Shown: in pieces, positions 54,915 through 63,944 of the stretch
Layout: each line of letters starts with the position of its first letter
Position numbering within the stretch: position 1 is the first letter of the stretch
Origin: CAZWLY01 sp964634465
GTDB taxonomy: Bacteria; Desulfobacterota; Desulfarculia; G963662305
Assembly: GCA_964634465.1 (NCBI GenBank)
Contig: CAZWLY010000004.1
Span: 221,463 to 285,462 of the forward strand
Length of the DNA: 64,000 nucleotides
Reading direction: 5' to 3'
Notes under the pieces: generated by a model
Seen by the model: only the letters and a program-made list of their open reading frames with translations
Told to the model about the DNA's origin: nothing
Databases searched by the model: none
Program-made: the position numbers and the translations under genes

Positions 54915-56951
54915 ATGTCGCGACCAGCCAAGATTACCAAGACCCGCAATATCGGCATTGCCGCGCACATCGACGCCGGCAAGACGACTCTGACCGAGCG
55001 GATTCTCTATTACACCGGCCGGACCTACAAGATCGGCGAGGTCCATGACGGCGAGGCGGTCATGGACTGGATGGAGGAGGAGCAGGAGCGGGGCATCACC
55101 ATTACCTCGGCGGTGACCACCTGTCACTGGAGCGGGGTGGACATCAACATCATCGACACCCCCGGCCACGTCGATTTCACCATCGAGGTCGAGCGCTCGC
55201 TGAGGGTGTTGGACGGAGCGGTGGCCGTGTTCTGCGCCGTGGGCGGGGTGGAACCCCAGAGCGAGACGGTCTGGATGCAGGCCGACAAATACCGCGTCCC
55301 CCGGCTGGCCTTCGTCAACAAGATGGACCGCATCGGAGCCGATTTCACAGCGGTGGTCCAGCAGATCAAAGACCGGTTGGGGGCCAACCCGCTGGTGGTC
55401 GCCCTGCCTTACGGGGCCGAGGACGAGTTTACGGGCACCATCGATCTGATCCGGCAGAAGCTTTTGACCTACGACGCCGACAGCCTGGGCGCGGAGGTGA
55501 TCGAGCAGGAGATTCCGGACGACGCGGCCGAGATCGCCGCCGCGGCCAGGGAGGAGTTGCTGGAGCGGGTGGCCGAGACCGACGAGGCTCTGCTGGAGGC
55601 CTACCTGGAGGGCGAGGAGCTCAAGGTCGGGGATATCAAGGCCGCCATCCGGCGGGCGACCCTGGCCAACGAGCTGGTGCCCGTCTTCTGCGGCTCGGCC
55701 TTGCGCAACAAAGGCGTCCAGCCCTTGTTGGACGGGGTGGTCGACTACCTGCCCTCGCCGGTGGATCTGCCGCCGATCAAGGGCCGGAGTCCAATCGACG
55801 GCGCGGAACTGGAGCGGCCCAGCGACCCCAAGGAACCCCTGGCCGGATTGGTCTTCAAAATCCACATGGAGGGCGGTCGCAAGCTGAGCTACGTGCGCAT
55901 CTACTCCGGTAGTCTCAAGGTCGGCCAGGCGGTCTACAACCCCCGCCTGGGAGCGGCGGAGAAGGTGGCCCGGGTGCTCAAGATGCACGCCAACAAGCGC
56001 GAGCGGATGGAGTCGGCCTCGGCCGGCGACATCGTGGCCGTGCTGGGGCTCAAGGGCAGCTCCACCGGCGACACCATCTGCCCCAAGGATCAGCAGATCG
56101 TCTTAGAGGCCATCGACGCCTACAAGCCGGTCATCTCGGTGGCGGTGGAGCCCAAATCGTCGGCCGATCAGGACAAGATCCTGGAGGCGCTGGGCAATCT
56201 GGTCGAGGAGGACCCGACCTTCCAGGTCAAAATCGACGAGGAGACCGGCCAGATCGTGCTTTCAGGCATGGGCGAGCTTCACCTGGAGGTCATCGTCCAC
56301 CGCCTTGAGCGGGAGTACAACCTGGCCGTCAACGTCGGCCGGCCCCAGGTGGTCTACCGGGAGACCATCACCCGGCCGGCCGAGGCGACCGAGGTCTTCG
56401 ATCGGGACATCGCCGGGGCGCGCCAGTTCGCCGGGGTCAGCCTGGCCCTCGCTCCCTTGGATCGCGGCCGGGGAGTCACCTTCAGCGCCCGGAGCGAGGC
56501 GACGGCGCTTCTGGACGACGAGTTGTTGGAGGCCGTCCACCGGGCGGCGGTGGAGTCGCTGGGGGCCGGCGCGGTGTTGGGCTACCCGGTGGTGGACGTC
56601 GGGATCGAATTGACCGGCGTCCAGGTCAAGGAGACGTCGACCGATTTGGCCTTCAAGGCGGCGGCCGGCATGGCCGTCCGCAAGGCTCTGGAGGCCGGCG
56701 CACCGGCGCTTTTGGAGCCGGTCATGGACGTCGAGATCATCGTTCCAGAGGAGTTTCTGGGCGACGTCATCGGCGATCTGAACGCCCGCGGCGGTCGCGT
56801 CGAGGAACTGGACGACAAGGGGCGGGTCAAGCTCGTCAAGGCCGTCGCCCCGCTGTCCAAGATGTTCGGCTACGCCACCGCGCTCCGCTCGGCCTCCCAG
56901 GGGCGGGGCGTGTTCACCATGCAGTTCTCCCATTACGACCTCACCGCTTAG
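54915..56951 (+). CDS. fusA: Elongation factor G (stand-alone copy)
   Basis: The 678-residue translational GTPase has G1 AAHIDAGKTT, G2 QERGITIT, G3 DTPGHVDF and G4 NKMD, then domains II-V ending DVIGDLNARGGRV and MFGYATALRSASQGRG, typical EF-G. It drives translocation on the ribosome. It is not beside rpsL-rpsG-tufA as in the str operon, so it may be a second EF-G paralogue. The ATG at 54915 (MSRPAKITKTRN) fits family starts. Confidence 0.95.
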   Translation: MSRPAKITKTRNIGIAAHIDAGKTTLTERILYYTGRTYKIGEVHDGEAVMDWMEEEQERGITITSAVTTCHWSGVDINIIDTPGHVDFTIEVERSLRVLDGAVAVFCAVGGVEPQSETVWMQADKYRVPRLAFVNKMDRIGADFTAVVQQIKDRLGANPLVVALPYGAEDEFTGTIDLIRQKLLTYDADSLGAEVIEQEIPDDAAEIAAAAREELLERVAETDEALLEAYLEGEELKVGDIKAAIRRATLANELVPVFCGSALRNKGVQPLLDGVVDYLPSPVDLPPIKGRSPIDGAELERPSDPKEPLAGLVFKIHMEGGRKLSYVRIYSGSLKVGQAVYNPRLGAAEKVARVLKMHANKRERMESASAGDIVAVLGLKGSSTGDTICPKDQQIVLEAIDAYKPVISVAVEPKSSADQDKILEALGNLVEEDPTFQVKIDEETGQIVLSGMGELHLEVIVHRLEREYNLAVNVGRPQVVYRETITRPAEATEVFDRDIAGARQFAGVSLALAPLDRGRGVTFSARSEATALLDDELLEAVHRAAVESLGAGAVLGYPVVDVGIELTGVQVKETSTDLAFKAAAGMAVRKALEAGAPALLEPVMDVEIIVPEEFLGDVIGDLNARGGRVEELDDKGRVKLVKAVAPLSKMFGYATALRSASQGRGVFTMQFSHYDLTA

Positions 56952-56989
56952 CCTTGTTAATCGCCGGTCGATCGCTTACAATAATAAGG

Positions 56990-57355
56990 ATGGCCAACGT
57001 ACTGCTGATAGACGACGAGCCGCTGGTCCGCAAGGTCGGCCTGGATATGCTCGAGGCGCTGGGACACACCGCCGTCGCCGCCGCCGACGGCCGGGAGGGC
57101 ATTGATCTGTTCAGCAGCCGGTCCGACGAGTTCGATGCGGTCATCATCGACCTGATCCTGCCGGACATGGAGGGCGAAGAGGTATTCAAAGAAGTCCGGC
57201 GGATCAACCCGGCCGTCCAGGTGATCCTTTCCTCGGGCTACCCGGCCGGCGAGGACGTCCAGCAGCTCCTCGATGAAGGCAACGCCGCCTTCGTCCAGAA
57301 GCCCTACCGCCTGGCCGACCTCTCCCAGGCCTTAGAGAGCCGGGTCGAGAACTGA
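56990..57355 (+). CDS. Single-domain response regulator (CheY-like receiver)
   Basis: The 121-residue protein is a lone receiver domain: acidic D8-D9 in LLIDDEPLVR, phosphoacceptor D54 in VIIDLILPDM, the serine pair in VILSSGYP and lysine in FVQKPYRLADL. It has no output domain, so it probably acts by protein contact. A cognate kinase is not seen nearby. The ATG at 56990 follows AATAAGG. It is 38 bases downstream of the EF-G gene. Confidence 0.92.
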   Translation: MANVLLIDDEPLVRKVGLDMLEALGHTAVAAADGREGIDLFSSRSDEFDAVIIDLILPDMEGEEVFKEVRRINPAVQVILSSGYPAGEDVQQLLDEGNAAFVQKPYRLADLSQALESRVEN

Positions 57356-57514
57356 ACCATCTCTTGCCCGTCCTGCGGTCAGGCGCGGCCGCGGGTTTTT
57401 CTGAACCCAGACCTTGATCCGCCAAACGGCGCACCGAGCCTCACGCCCGGCGCCCGAGCGCCCGCCTCGGCCGGCGAGGGTGCGTCTCGCTGTCCGCGCC
57501 GGTGTCGGTCAACC

Positions 57515-58027
57515 TTATCCGGAACGCCGCTCTTTGAGATCGAGGGCCATGAACCGTTCGGCCCTGGGGTTGGAGTTGTAGTCCTCGATGTCGGCGAAGC
57601 CGAATTGCTCGTAGAGCCGGTTGGCCGCGGTCAGGTCCAGGCGGGTGTCCAGGACCAGCCGGGTCAGATCCAGCCTTCGGGCCAACTCGATGGCCGCGGC
57701 CAGAAGGGCCCGGCCCAGGCCTCGGCCCCGGACGGGCGGGGCGAGATACATCCGCTTGAGCTCGCCGACGCCGGCCTCGATGACCCGAAGCCCCAGGCAG
57801 CCCACCGCCTCATCGCCGCTCCTAACCAGAATCAACCCGCCCGACTCATAGCCGCGGACGGGATCGACCACGTCGCTATCCAGATTGTCAGGGTCGAGGT
57901 CGAGGCCCAGCTCGGCCAGATAATCGATCGCCAGAGCCTTGGCCGCCTCGGCGTCGGCCGGACCGGCCAGGCAGAAGGTGTAGCCGGGCGGCGCTTGGGG
58001 CGGGGTCCAGTGTTTCACGGGCGGCAT
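57515..58027 (-). CDS. GNAT-family N-acetyltransferase
   Basis: The 170-residue protein has the acetyl-CoA-binding motif A in GELKRMYLAPPVRGRGLGRALLAAAIELAR (with RGRGLGRALL as the pyrophosphate loop) and the C-terminal NRLYEQFGFADIEDY. The acceptor substrate is unknown. It lies five bases downstream of the TPR gene stop on the same strand. Confidence 0.9.
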   Translation of the reverse strand: MPPVKHWTPPQAPPGYTFCLAGPADAEAAKALAIDYLAELGLDLDPDNLDSDVVDPVRGYESGGLILVRSGDEAVGCLGLRVIEAGVGELKRMYLAPPVRGRGLGRALLAAAIELARRLDLTRLVLDTRLDLTAANRLYEQFGFADIEDYNSNPRAERFMALDLKERRSG

Positions 58028-58032
58028 CCGGT

Positions 58033-58773
58033 CTATTCTTTCTTCAGCCTGTCATAGATGGTGGCCAACAAGGCCCGGGCCTCGGCGTGGTCGGGGTTGA
58101 GCTGGAGAGCCTGTTTCAGCCGGGCCGCGGCCTGGGGCAAGTCCCCTTTGTCGAAGTAGGTCCGGGCCATGTTGTAGTAGAGGTTCTCGTCCTTGGGATC
58201 CATGGCCAAGGCCCTGAGATAAGCGGTTTCGGCCTGGTCGTAGAACCCCTTTTCGCGCATGGTGATGGCGAAACGATTGAAGATGTGTTTGTTCTTTTCC
58301 TCGTAGAGTTCGTCGAACTCGGCCACCTTGTCGAATATCTCCCGGGCGCTCTCGGCGTCGCCCAGGCCGATCAGGGCCTCGCCCTTGCCCAAGTGGGCGT
58401 CGAGGTTGCGTTTGTCCACCCTGATGACCTGGTCGAACTCGTACTCGGCCGAGTGGAACTCCTTTTTATCCAGGTGTTCGCGGCCCTGGGCCAACTGCTT
58501 CTCGATGGCTTTCTGTTGGGGCGTCTTGCGGGTGGCGAAGAAGTCGGGCACGAACTCGTACTCGGCTTCGAGTTCGTCCATGTCCACCACCTCGATCAAC
58601 CCCGTCGGCTGGTCGTTCATGTCCAACAGGTTCAGCTTGACCCTGCCGTCGGCCATGGGCTGGGCTTCGTAGTAGGTCTCCGAATCGGCGGTCCGGGCGG
58701 TTTCGTGGACGCCCAGCTTCAGCTTGGAGCGACGGACGTAAATCAACCTGGCCTGGTTGTCGGCGTCTGACAT
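58033..58773 (-). CDS. TPR-repeat cytosolic protein
   Basis: The 246-residue protein has an N-terminal part rich in charged and beta residues (about 1-90, RLIYVRRSKLKLGVHETAR) and three to four TPR units (about 95-240), for example NLYYNMARTYFDKGDLPQAAARLKQALQLNPDHAEARALLATIYDRL. It has no signal or membrane segment. Function unknown, although its position divergent from the giant gene may hint at a link. Confidence 0.85.
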   Translation of the reverse strand: MSDADNQARLIYVRRSKLKLGVHETARTADSETYYEAQPMADGRVKLNLLDMNDQPTGLIEVVDMDELEAEYEFVPDFFATRKTPQQKAIEKQLAQGREHLDKKEFHSAEYEFDQVIRVDKRNLDAHLGKGEALIGLGDAESAREIFDKVAEFDELYEEKNKHIFNRFAITMREKGFYDQAETAYLRALAMDPKDENLYYNMARTYFDKGDLPQAAARLKQALQLNPDHAEARALLATIYDRLKKE

Positions 58774-58922
58774 GGGACCTCCCTCGGGTCGTGAAGTGGG
58801 ATATCATTATTAGCATGCCGCCATTTTGGAGGCAACGCCCGGCCGGCTCCCCTGAAGCCGGGCCGAATATTTGTCTTTGCGTCGCGGGCTAGTTGTGGTG
58901 TATTTGGGCCTGGAGGTCCGCC

Positions 58923-61900
58923 ATGCTCACCGGGAAGAGTTCGGTGCGAGCGGGGAGCAGCCCCTCCAGCGCCGCCTACAAGATCATCGACCCCGCCCGG
59001 TACGAGGCCTGGGGGATAGAGCCGGCCGATGTGCTGGTGGGCACCGTCGCCTCGGAAAACCACCCCGGCTACCTTCTCTCCCGTTACGGCGGCAACGCCT
59101 TCGGGTTGGGCCTGTTCGAGCAGGCCGGCCGGCTGGGAGAGGAGGAGGCCCGACTCCTGGCCGGGCTCGACCTGGACGATCCCCAGACGGTGGCCGCCCA
59201 GGCCGCCAAGATCAACGCCATCTACGAGCGGTTGGGGCTCTTCGTTCGTTACTCCCGCCGGGGCAAACCCTTCTACCTCATCCCTTTGGCCTGGCTGGCC
59301 CATTCCAACGCCGAGGTCCAGGATCGGGCCGACATCGTCGAAGCCGAGATCAGGGCCTATCAGCGGGAGCAGTTCAAGGAACACCTGTCGATCATCATCC
59401 TCTGCCCACCGGGAGACCTCTTGGCGGCCGAACTTCTGTGGCGTTTCTCCGGCCACCGGGTGGTGCCGGTGAGCAACCCGGCCGAGATCCGCCAAACCAA
59501 GGGCCCCTTCGACCTGGCCCTCATCCTCCAGGACCTGGCCCCGTTTCTGATCAGCCGCCCGCCGGTCGACTTGGGCGGGAGTAGGCCGCGCAAGAAGACC
59601 ATCTTCAATCTGTCCCAATACCTGACCGGCAAGCTCTACGATCTCCTCTCCTCCGCCGGCCGGTTGATCATGATCGCCCCCCGCCAGAGCTTGGCCGAGG
59701 CCGGCTCGGTCAACGTCGTCTTCCCCTCCGAGGCGGAGCTGAGGAACTTTCTCATCTTCTCCCACGTCTTCAAGACCGAGCGGCGCTACCGAGCGCCCGA
59801 ATCGGGCCAACGCCTGGAGGTCGCCCTGGCCGATCTCTACGCCTTTTTGACCCGGGAGGTCATCTATCGCCGGACCCTGGAGCGGCTGACCAAGGGCCGC
59901 CCCCCGGCCGATTTGAGTCTCGAGGAGGTAGACCGGTTGCCGTACCTGGAGGCGTCGCCCAAAGGACGTCCCTTTCCGGATCAGCGCTTCTACTGGACCC
60001 GGTTCCTGGAGCCGTTTTTCGAGGCCCGTTTCTTCGATTACCGGCGACTTGAGCGGACCGAGGAGCTGTGGCGGGAGAGCCTGGGCCTTGAGGAGAGTCT
60101 GCCCCCCACCGAGCTGGTCTTCGCCGGCGACAAGCGCCGGCCCAAGGTTTCGCTGGCCGAGATGGAGGCGGAGGCGTCCAGTCGCGGCCTGAGCGGCTGC
60201 CCGCTGCCCCTGGTGGCCCCGTATAAAGATTCGTTCGCCTATCTGCTCAAGGTTATCGGAATCCTGGAGAGGATCAAGAACCTCAACTTCTCCGACCTGC
60301 CGTCCCTGGAGCGGGCCCGGCTCTCCACCCCGTTCCAGTTCAAAGGGCCCTACGCCGGTTTCTTCAAAGACATTCTCGCCCTGACCAAAGCCGCCTCCAA
60401 GCTGAACCAATTGGCCGAAAGCCTCAATCCCCAGGGGATGGACGGCGAGCGGACGCCGGTCCTGAACAACCTGGAGAAGATGTCGCTGCTGGGCGTCGCC
60501 CCGGAGATACTCCGGGAACTGTTCCTGATCGTGGTCGGCCACTCGGCCATCGGCCGGGTCACCTTGGGCAAGGTGCCGGAGCGCTCGCTCATCCGACTCA
60601 CCAGGACGTTGAGCGGCCTGGACCGGGAGGAGGTGGTCAATACGCTCAGGGTGATCCGCCTGATGAGCGTGGCCGAGATGGCCGCCCTCCGGGACGGGGC
60701 GCTTCCCCAGGCCCAGGCCGGAGAGGTGTTCACCCTGGCCGAAAAGGTGATCCGAATCGCCTCCGACCCCGAACTCAACTGGGAACGGCTCCAGGAGGAC
60801 CAGATCATCGAGGCCGGCGGGGCGACCAACTGGACCGTGCGCCGCCTCTTGAAACTCTTCGGCCTCTTCGAGCACACCGGCGACTGGATGGAGCTTCTCT
60901 CCCACGGAGATTACGAGAAAGAGATTCGGGCCGGCTTCGATGACGAGCGGCTGGCCAAGATCGAGGCGGTCATCGAAGTGGCCAAGGTGGTCAGGCGGTT
61001 CAAGGAGCGCTTCGAGGCCACGCCCAGCTTTGAACGGCCCTACTTCTTCAAGCGCATCCTCGACTTCGAGTTTCACGGCACCGCCCGCCTGCTGCCGGCC
61101 TTGGGCCCGCGGGAGGGCTTCAAGCTGCTGTGGATGGTGGTCAATCTGTCGCCGACCATCCGGGTCAACTTCAACCCGTTGCTCACCGGCCCGCCCGAGC
61201 AGAGCTTCGAGCAGCGGGTGGCGACCATCCGGGATGTTCTGGCCGGCCTGAGCATGGAGGACCTGGCCCCGGAGCATCTGGTCGAGGCGGCCGAGGACCT
61301 TACTCCGGGTCGCCCCGTCTTCGTCCGCCACGCCGGGGTGGCGATGAGGCTCGACGCCGAGTCCGGCGTTCTGGAGGTTTCACTGGTTCAGGTCGGCTCC
61401 GCTCTCAAGCGATTGGACGAACTGGCCGCCGCGGCCGAGGGCAAGCCCATCTCCGCCTTGGCCCGGGCCGATTTGGTGGAGATGGACCTCCTCTTCGGCC
61501 GGCTCGAGGACTACGCCCGGTTCATGAGGCGACGCCCCCTGGAGGAGTTCACCCGTTCCGAGGACCAGCGCCGTCTGATCTCGGACCGGCTGGCCGAGTT
61601 CGACCGCGTCTCCGGCCGGCTGGTCCAGGTCCTCTCCGGCCGGCTGTTCAAACCGGAGTTCATCCACGACCACCTGACCCGTCTTCGGGAGCATGCTCCG
61701 CGCCTTTTCAACCGGCTGGTGCCGGAACTGGCCGAGATGGACCGGCTGCCGCCCGCCCATCCCGACTACCTGGGCCCGAGCATGCTCTCCTATTTCTTGC
61801 GCTCGGCCTCCAAGTTCCAGGCCCTGGTCACGGGCAACGTCGAGGGTTTCCAGGACAAGAATCTGCTCCATCTCTTGGCCCTCCAGGAGTTCGGCGTCGA

Positions 61901-63653
61901 GGCGGCCGGCGGGGTGGGCGTCACCTCCGAGCAGGTCGGCTTGCTGCTCGACATCGTCGATCGCCTGGGCGGCCGCCGCTATTTGCTCCGGGCGGTGGGG
62001 TTGGCCCTGGTCTTCCAGGACATCGGCCGCCTGCCCAGCCTGATAGAGCGTTACGCCGACGAGATCGACTTCACCGACCACGGCCTGGCCTCGGCCCGGA
62101 TAATGTTCCGGGCGGCCATCCTGGACCGCTACCCCCTGACCCCCAAAGCCAAGGAGACGGCCGCCTTCCTGGTCGGCCTCCACGGCCTGCTGGGCCGGGT
62201 GGTCAGGGGGGAGGCGCCCATCGTCGCCCTGGCCGCGGTGACGGACCGGCGCGACCCTGATCTCTTCGACGCCTTCTTCCTCCAAAACGTCATCACCCTG
62301 ACTTCGGTCAGGGAGTGGAGCCTGACCGAAGACCTGTTCAATGCCCTGGAGTGGACCCGCAACCAGGCCCTGGCCGTGGCCGAGGGCCGGCGGACCTGGC
62401 TTGAGGTGGCGACCTCCTGGCGGCGAACGGCGGCCACGCTGCCGGCCGCCCTTGAGAAGGCCCTGGCCGCCGAGACGCCGCCGACGCCGGCCCGGTTCGG
62501 CCGGTTGCGGCAGGCCCTCTACGACGAGCTGAGCCCGGCCGAGCTGACCGAGGGCGAACGGACGGCGGCCGGTTTGGAGCGCCTCTATCGCCTCCGGGGG
62601 TTGTGGTATCTGACCTTCGAAGCGGTGGCCCTTTTCCGCCTCAAGGCGCCCATGGCCTACATCCGCCGGCTCTTGGCCCTCTCCAGCCTGGGCGAGGCCA
62701 GCCTGGAACGGGCCTTGTTCGAGGCGGTCCGGCTGGAGACCGAGGCGCTGGCCCTCATCCCCCAAGAGGCCAGGCGCTATCTCATCGAGCGGCTCTCCGA
62801 CATCGTTCGACCGGTCACCCTGGCCGGCTTTCCGTACCTGAGCGAGTTCCTCGGTCCGGTCAACCGGCTCAAAGCGGCGTTGATAGGCCTGAAGGCGGCC
62901 GAGCTGATCGACAACGGCCGGCCGATCCCGGTCACGGTCAGCTTTCGGGAACTGGAAGACATCGTCAGCGAACGCTACGAGTTCATCAACGACGCCCTGG
63001 CCGGAATCGACATCCAGGCCCTGATGAGCGACCGTCGCGTCCTTGAATCGCTGTTTACCGCCCAGGAAGGCGTTCGGCTGGAGGTGAATCCGGCCCGGCG
63101 CGTGGTCTCGGTCGGCTTCGCCGATCCCTTGAAGCCGGAGAGATTCAGGGAACGGGCGGCGGCCATCGACGACATCGAGGAGCTGGAGAGGTTCTATCTG
63201 GACCGCCTCTTGGAACTCCAGGACCGGCCGGAGAACACCCGGCCCCTCCAAAGGGAGGCCAAAGAGGTTTTCGAGACCCGGTTGAAGACGCTGCTGGCCG
63301 AGGAGACGGACAGGATCATCGAGTCGCTCTTGGCCCAGGACAGTCTGGAGTCTCTCTTCGAGCTCTACGACCAGGCCGTGCGTAACACCAGCCACACCTT
63401 CACCGAGATACAGCTCGGCCGGATGTCATCCGCCTTCGAGGTCAGGAAGGCCCAACTCCGCCAGCGATTGGAGGAGGACATCCGCTCCCGGTTGGAGGCG
63501 GCGGTTTCGACCGAGGATCTCGACGACCTGTGGCGGGCGATAAAGGGGGATTTGATCAAGAAGCACGACCTCATCGGCCGCCAGTTGGAGCGACGCATCG
63601 GGCGGATGTTCGACGTCCGCCGTCGGCGCCTGGAAGACGAGCGTTTGTTTTAA
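58923..63653 (+). CDS. 1576-residue protein of unknown function with degenerate GlnD-like HD region
   Basis: I do not recognise the family. The N-terminal part (about 1-140) has YKIIDPARYEAWGIEPADVLVGTVASENHPGYLLSRYGG. A Rossmann-like part follows, with LSIIILCPPGDLLAAELLWRF (about 150-170) and GRLIMIAPRQSLAEA (about 245-260). A mainly helical middle runs to about 1000. Around 1030-1090 LVFQDIGRLPSLIERY, FTDHGLASARIMF and VGLHGLLGRVVR echo the HD domain of GlnD, with QD replacing HD. FFLQNVITLTSVREWSLTEDLFNALEW follows as in GlnD. The C-terminal 250 residues are charged, coiled-coil-like helices. The ATG at 58923 follows GGAGGTCCGCC. The 80-residue gene 37 bases downstream is a likely partner. 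Confidence 0.85.
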   Translation: MLTGKSSVRAGSSPSSAAYKIIDPARYEAWGIEPADVLVGTVASENHPGYLLSRYGGNAFGLGLFEQAGRLGEEEARLLAGLDLDDPQTVAAQAAKINAIYERLGLFVRYSRRGKPFYLIPLAWLAHSNAEVQDRADIVEAEIRAYQREQFKEHLSIIILCPPGDLLAAELLWRFSGHRVVPVSNPAEIRQTKGPFDLALILQDLAPFLISRPPVDLGGSRPRKKTIFNLSQYLTGKLYDLLSSAGRLIMIAPRQSLAEAGSVNVVFPSEAELRNFLIFSHVFKTERRYRAPESGQRLEVALADLYAFLTREVIYRRTLERLTKGRPPADLSLEEVDRLPYLEASPKGRPFPDQRFYWTRFLEPFFEARFFDYRRLERTEELWRESLGLEESLPPTELVFAGDKRRPKVSLAEMEAEASSRGLSGCPLPLVAPYKDSFAYLLKVIGILERIKNLNFSDLPSLERARLSTPFQFKGPYAGFFKDILALTKAASKLNQLAESLNPQGMDGERTPVLNNLEKMSLLGVAPEILRELFLIVVGHSAIGRVTLGKVPERSLIRLTRTLSGLDREEVVNTLRVIRLMSVAEMAALRDGALPQAQAGEVFTLAEKVIRIASDPELNWERLQEDQIIEAGGATNWTVRRLLKLFGLFEHTGDWMELLSHGDYEKEIRAGFDDERLAKIEAVIEVAKVVRRFKERFEATPSFERPYFFKRILDFEFHGTARLLPALGPREGFKLLWMVVNLSPTIRVNFNPLLTGPPEQSFEQRVATIRDVLAGLSMEDLAPEHLVEAAEDLTPGRPVFVRHAGVAMRLDAESGVLEVSLVQVGSALKRLDELAAAAEGKPISALARADLVEMDLLFGRLEDYARFMRRRPLEEFTRSEDQRRLISDRLAEFDRVSGRLVQVLSGRLFKPEFIHDHLTRLREHAPRLFNRLVPELAEMDRLPPAHPDYLGPSMLSYFLRSASKFQALVTGNVEGFQDKNLLHLLALQEFGVEAAGGVGVTSEQVGLLLDIVDRLGGRRYLLRAVGLALVFQDIGRLPSLIERYADEIDFTDHGLASARIMFRAAILDRYPLTPKAKETAAFLVGLHGLLGRVVRGEAPIVALAAVTDRRDPDLFDAFFLQNVITLTSVREWSLTEDLFNALEWTRNQALAVAEGRRTWLEVATSWRRTAATLPAALEKALAAETPPTPARFGRLRQALYDELSPAELTEGERTAAGLERLYRLRGLWYLTFEAVALFRLKAPMAYIRRLLALSSLGEASLERALFEAVRLETEALALIPQEARRYLIERLSDIVRPVTLAGFPYLSEFLGPVNRLKAALIGLKAAELIDNGRPIPVTVSFRELEDIVSERYEFINDALAGIDIQALMSDRRVLESLFTAQEGVRLEVNPARRVVSVGFADPLKPERFRERAAAIDDIEELERFYLDRLLELQDRPENTRPLQREAKEVFETRLKTLLAEETDRIIESLLAQDSLESLFELYDQAVRNTSHTFTEIQLGRMSSAFEVRKAQLRQRLEEDIRSRLEAAVSTEDLDDLWRAIKGDLIKKHDLIGRQLERRIGRMFDVRRRRLEDERLF

Positions 63654-63690
63654 CCGGCTTGCACTTCAAGATCGACGGGAAAGGAGACCG

Positions 63691-63933
63691 ATGGCCAAGC
63701 ACAGCCACAACTTTGTCGAGGACTACGACGGTCTGTTGGGCTTCGGTATGGACCGGGAACTGGACGAGATCACGGTCAAGATTTATCTGCAGAAATTCAG
63801 CGACGACGATCACCTGAGAACCATCATTCCCCGGATGAGCGACGCGGAACTGGAGGAGGTGTTCAACCTGCTGTCCCGGCTGCTGCACAAGCACTTGGAG
63901 GAAGAGGAGTATCACGAGCTGTTTTTGAAATGA
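63691..63933 (+). CDS. Small acidic cytosolic protein, unknown function
   Basis: The 80-residue protein reads as helical, with SHNFVEDYDGLLGFGMDRELDEITVKIYLQKFSDDDHLRTI followed by MSDAELEEVFNLLSRLLHKHLEEEEYHELFLK. No cysteines, signal or membrane segment. I know of no named domain. The ATG is preceded by GGGAAAGGAG, 37 bases after the giant gene stop, so the two probably form an operon. Confidence 0.75.
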   Translation: MAKHSHNFVEDYDGLLGFGMDRELDEITVKIYLQKFSDDDHLRTIIPRMSDAELEEVFNLLSRLLHKHLEEEEYHELFLK

Positions 63934-63944
63934 GGGGGTTATAG

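Noticed and set aside
58743..61331. 862-codon minus-strand open frame opposite the giant gene
   Set aside because: Composition (Gly/Leu/Gln/Asp-rich, repetitive) is that of an antisense shadow. The plus frame has a ribosome-binding site and protein-like structure.
61380..63395. 671-codon minus-strand open frame opposite the giant gene
   Set aside because: Same reason as the previous one; no start signal and no motif.
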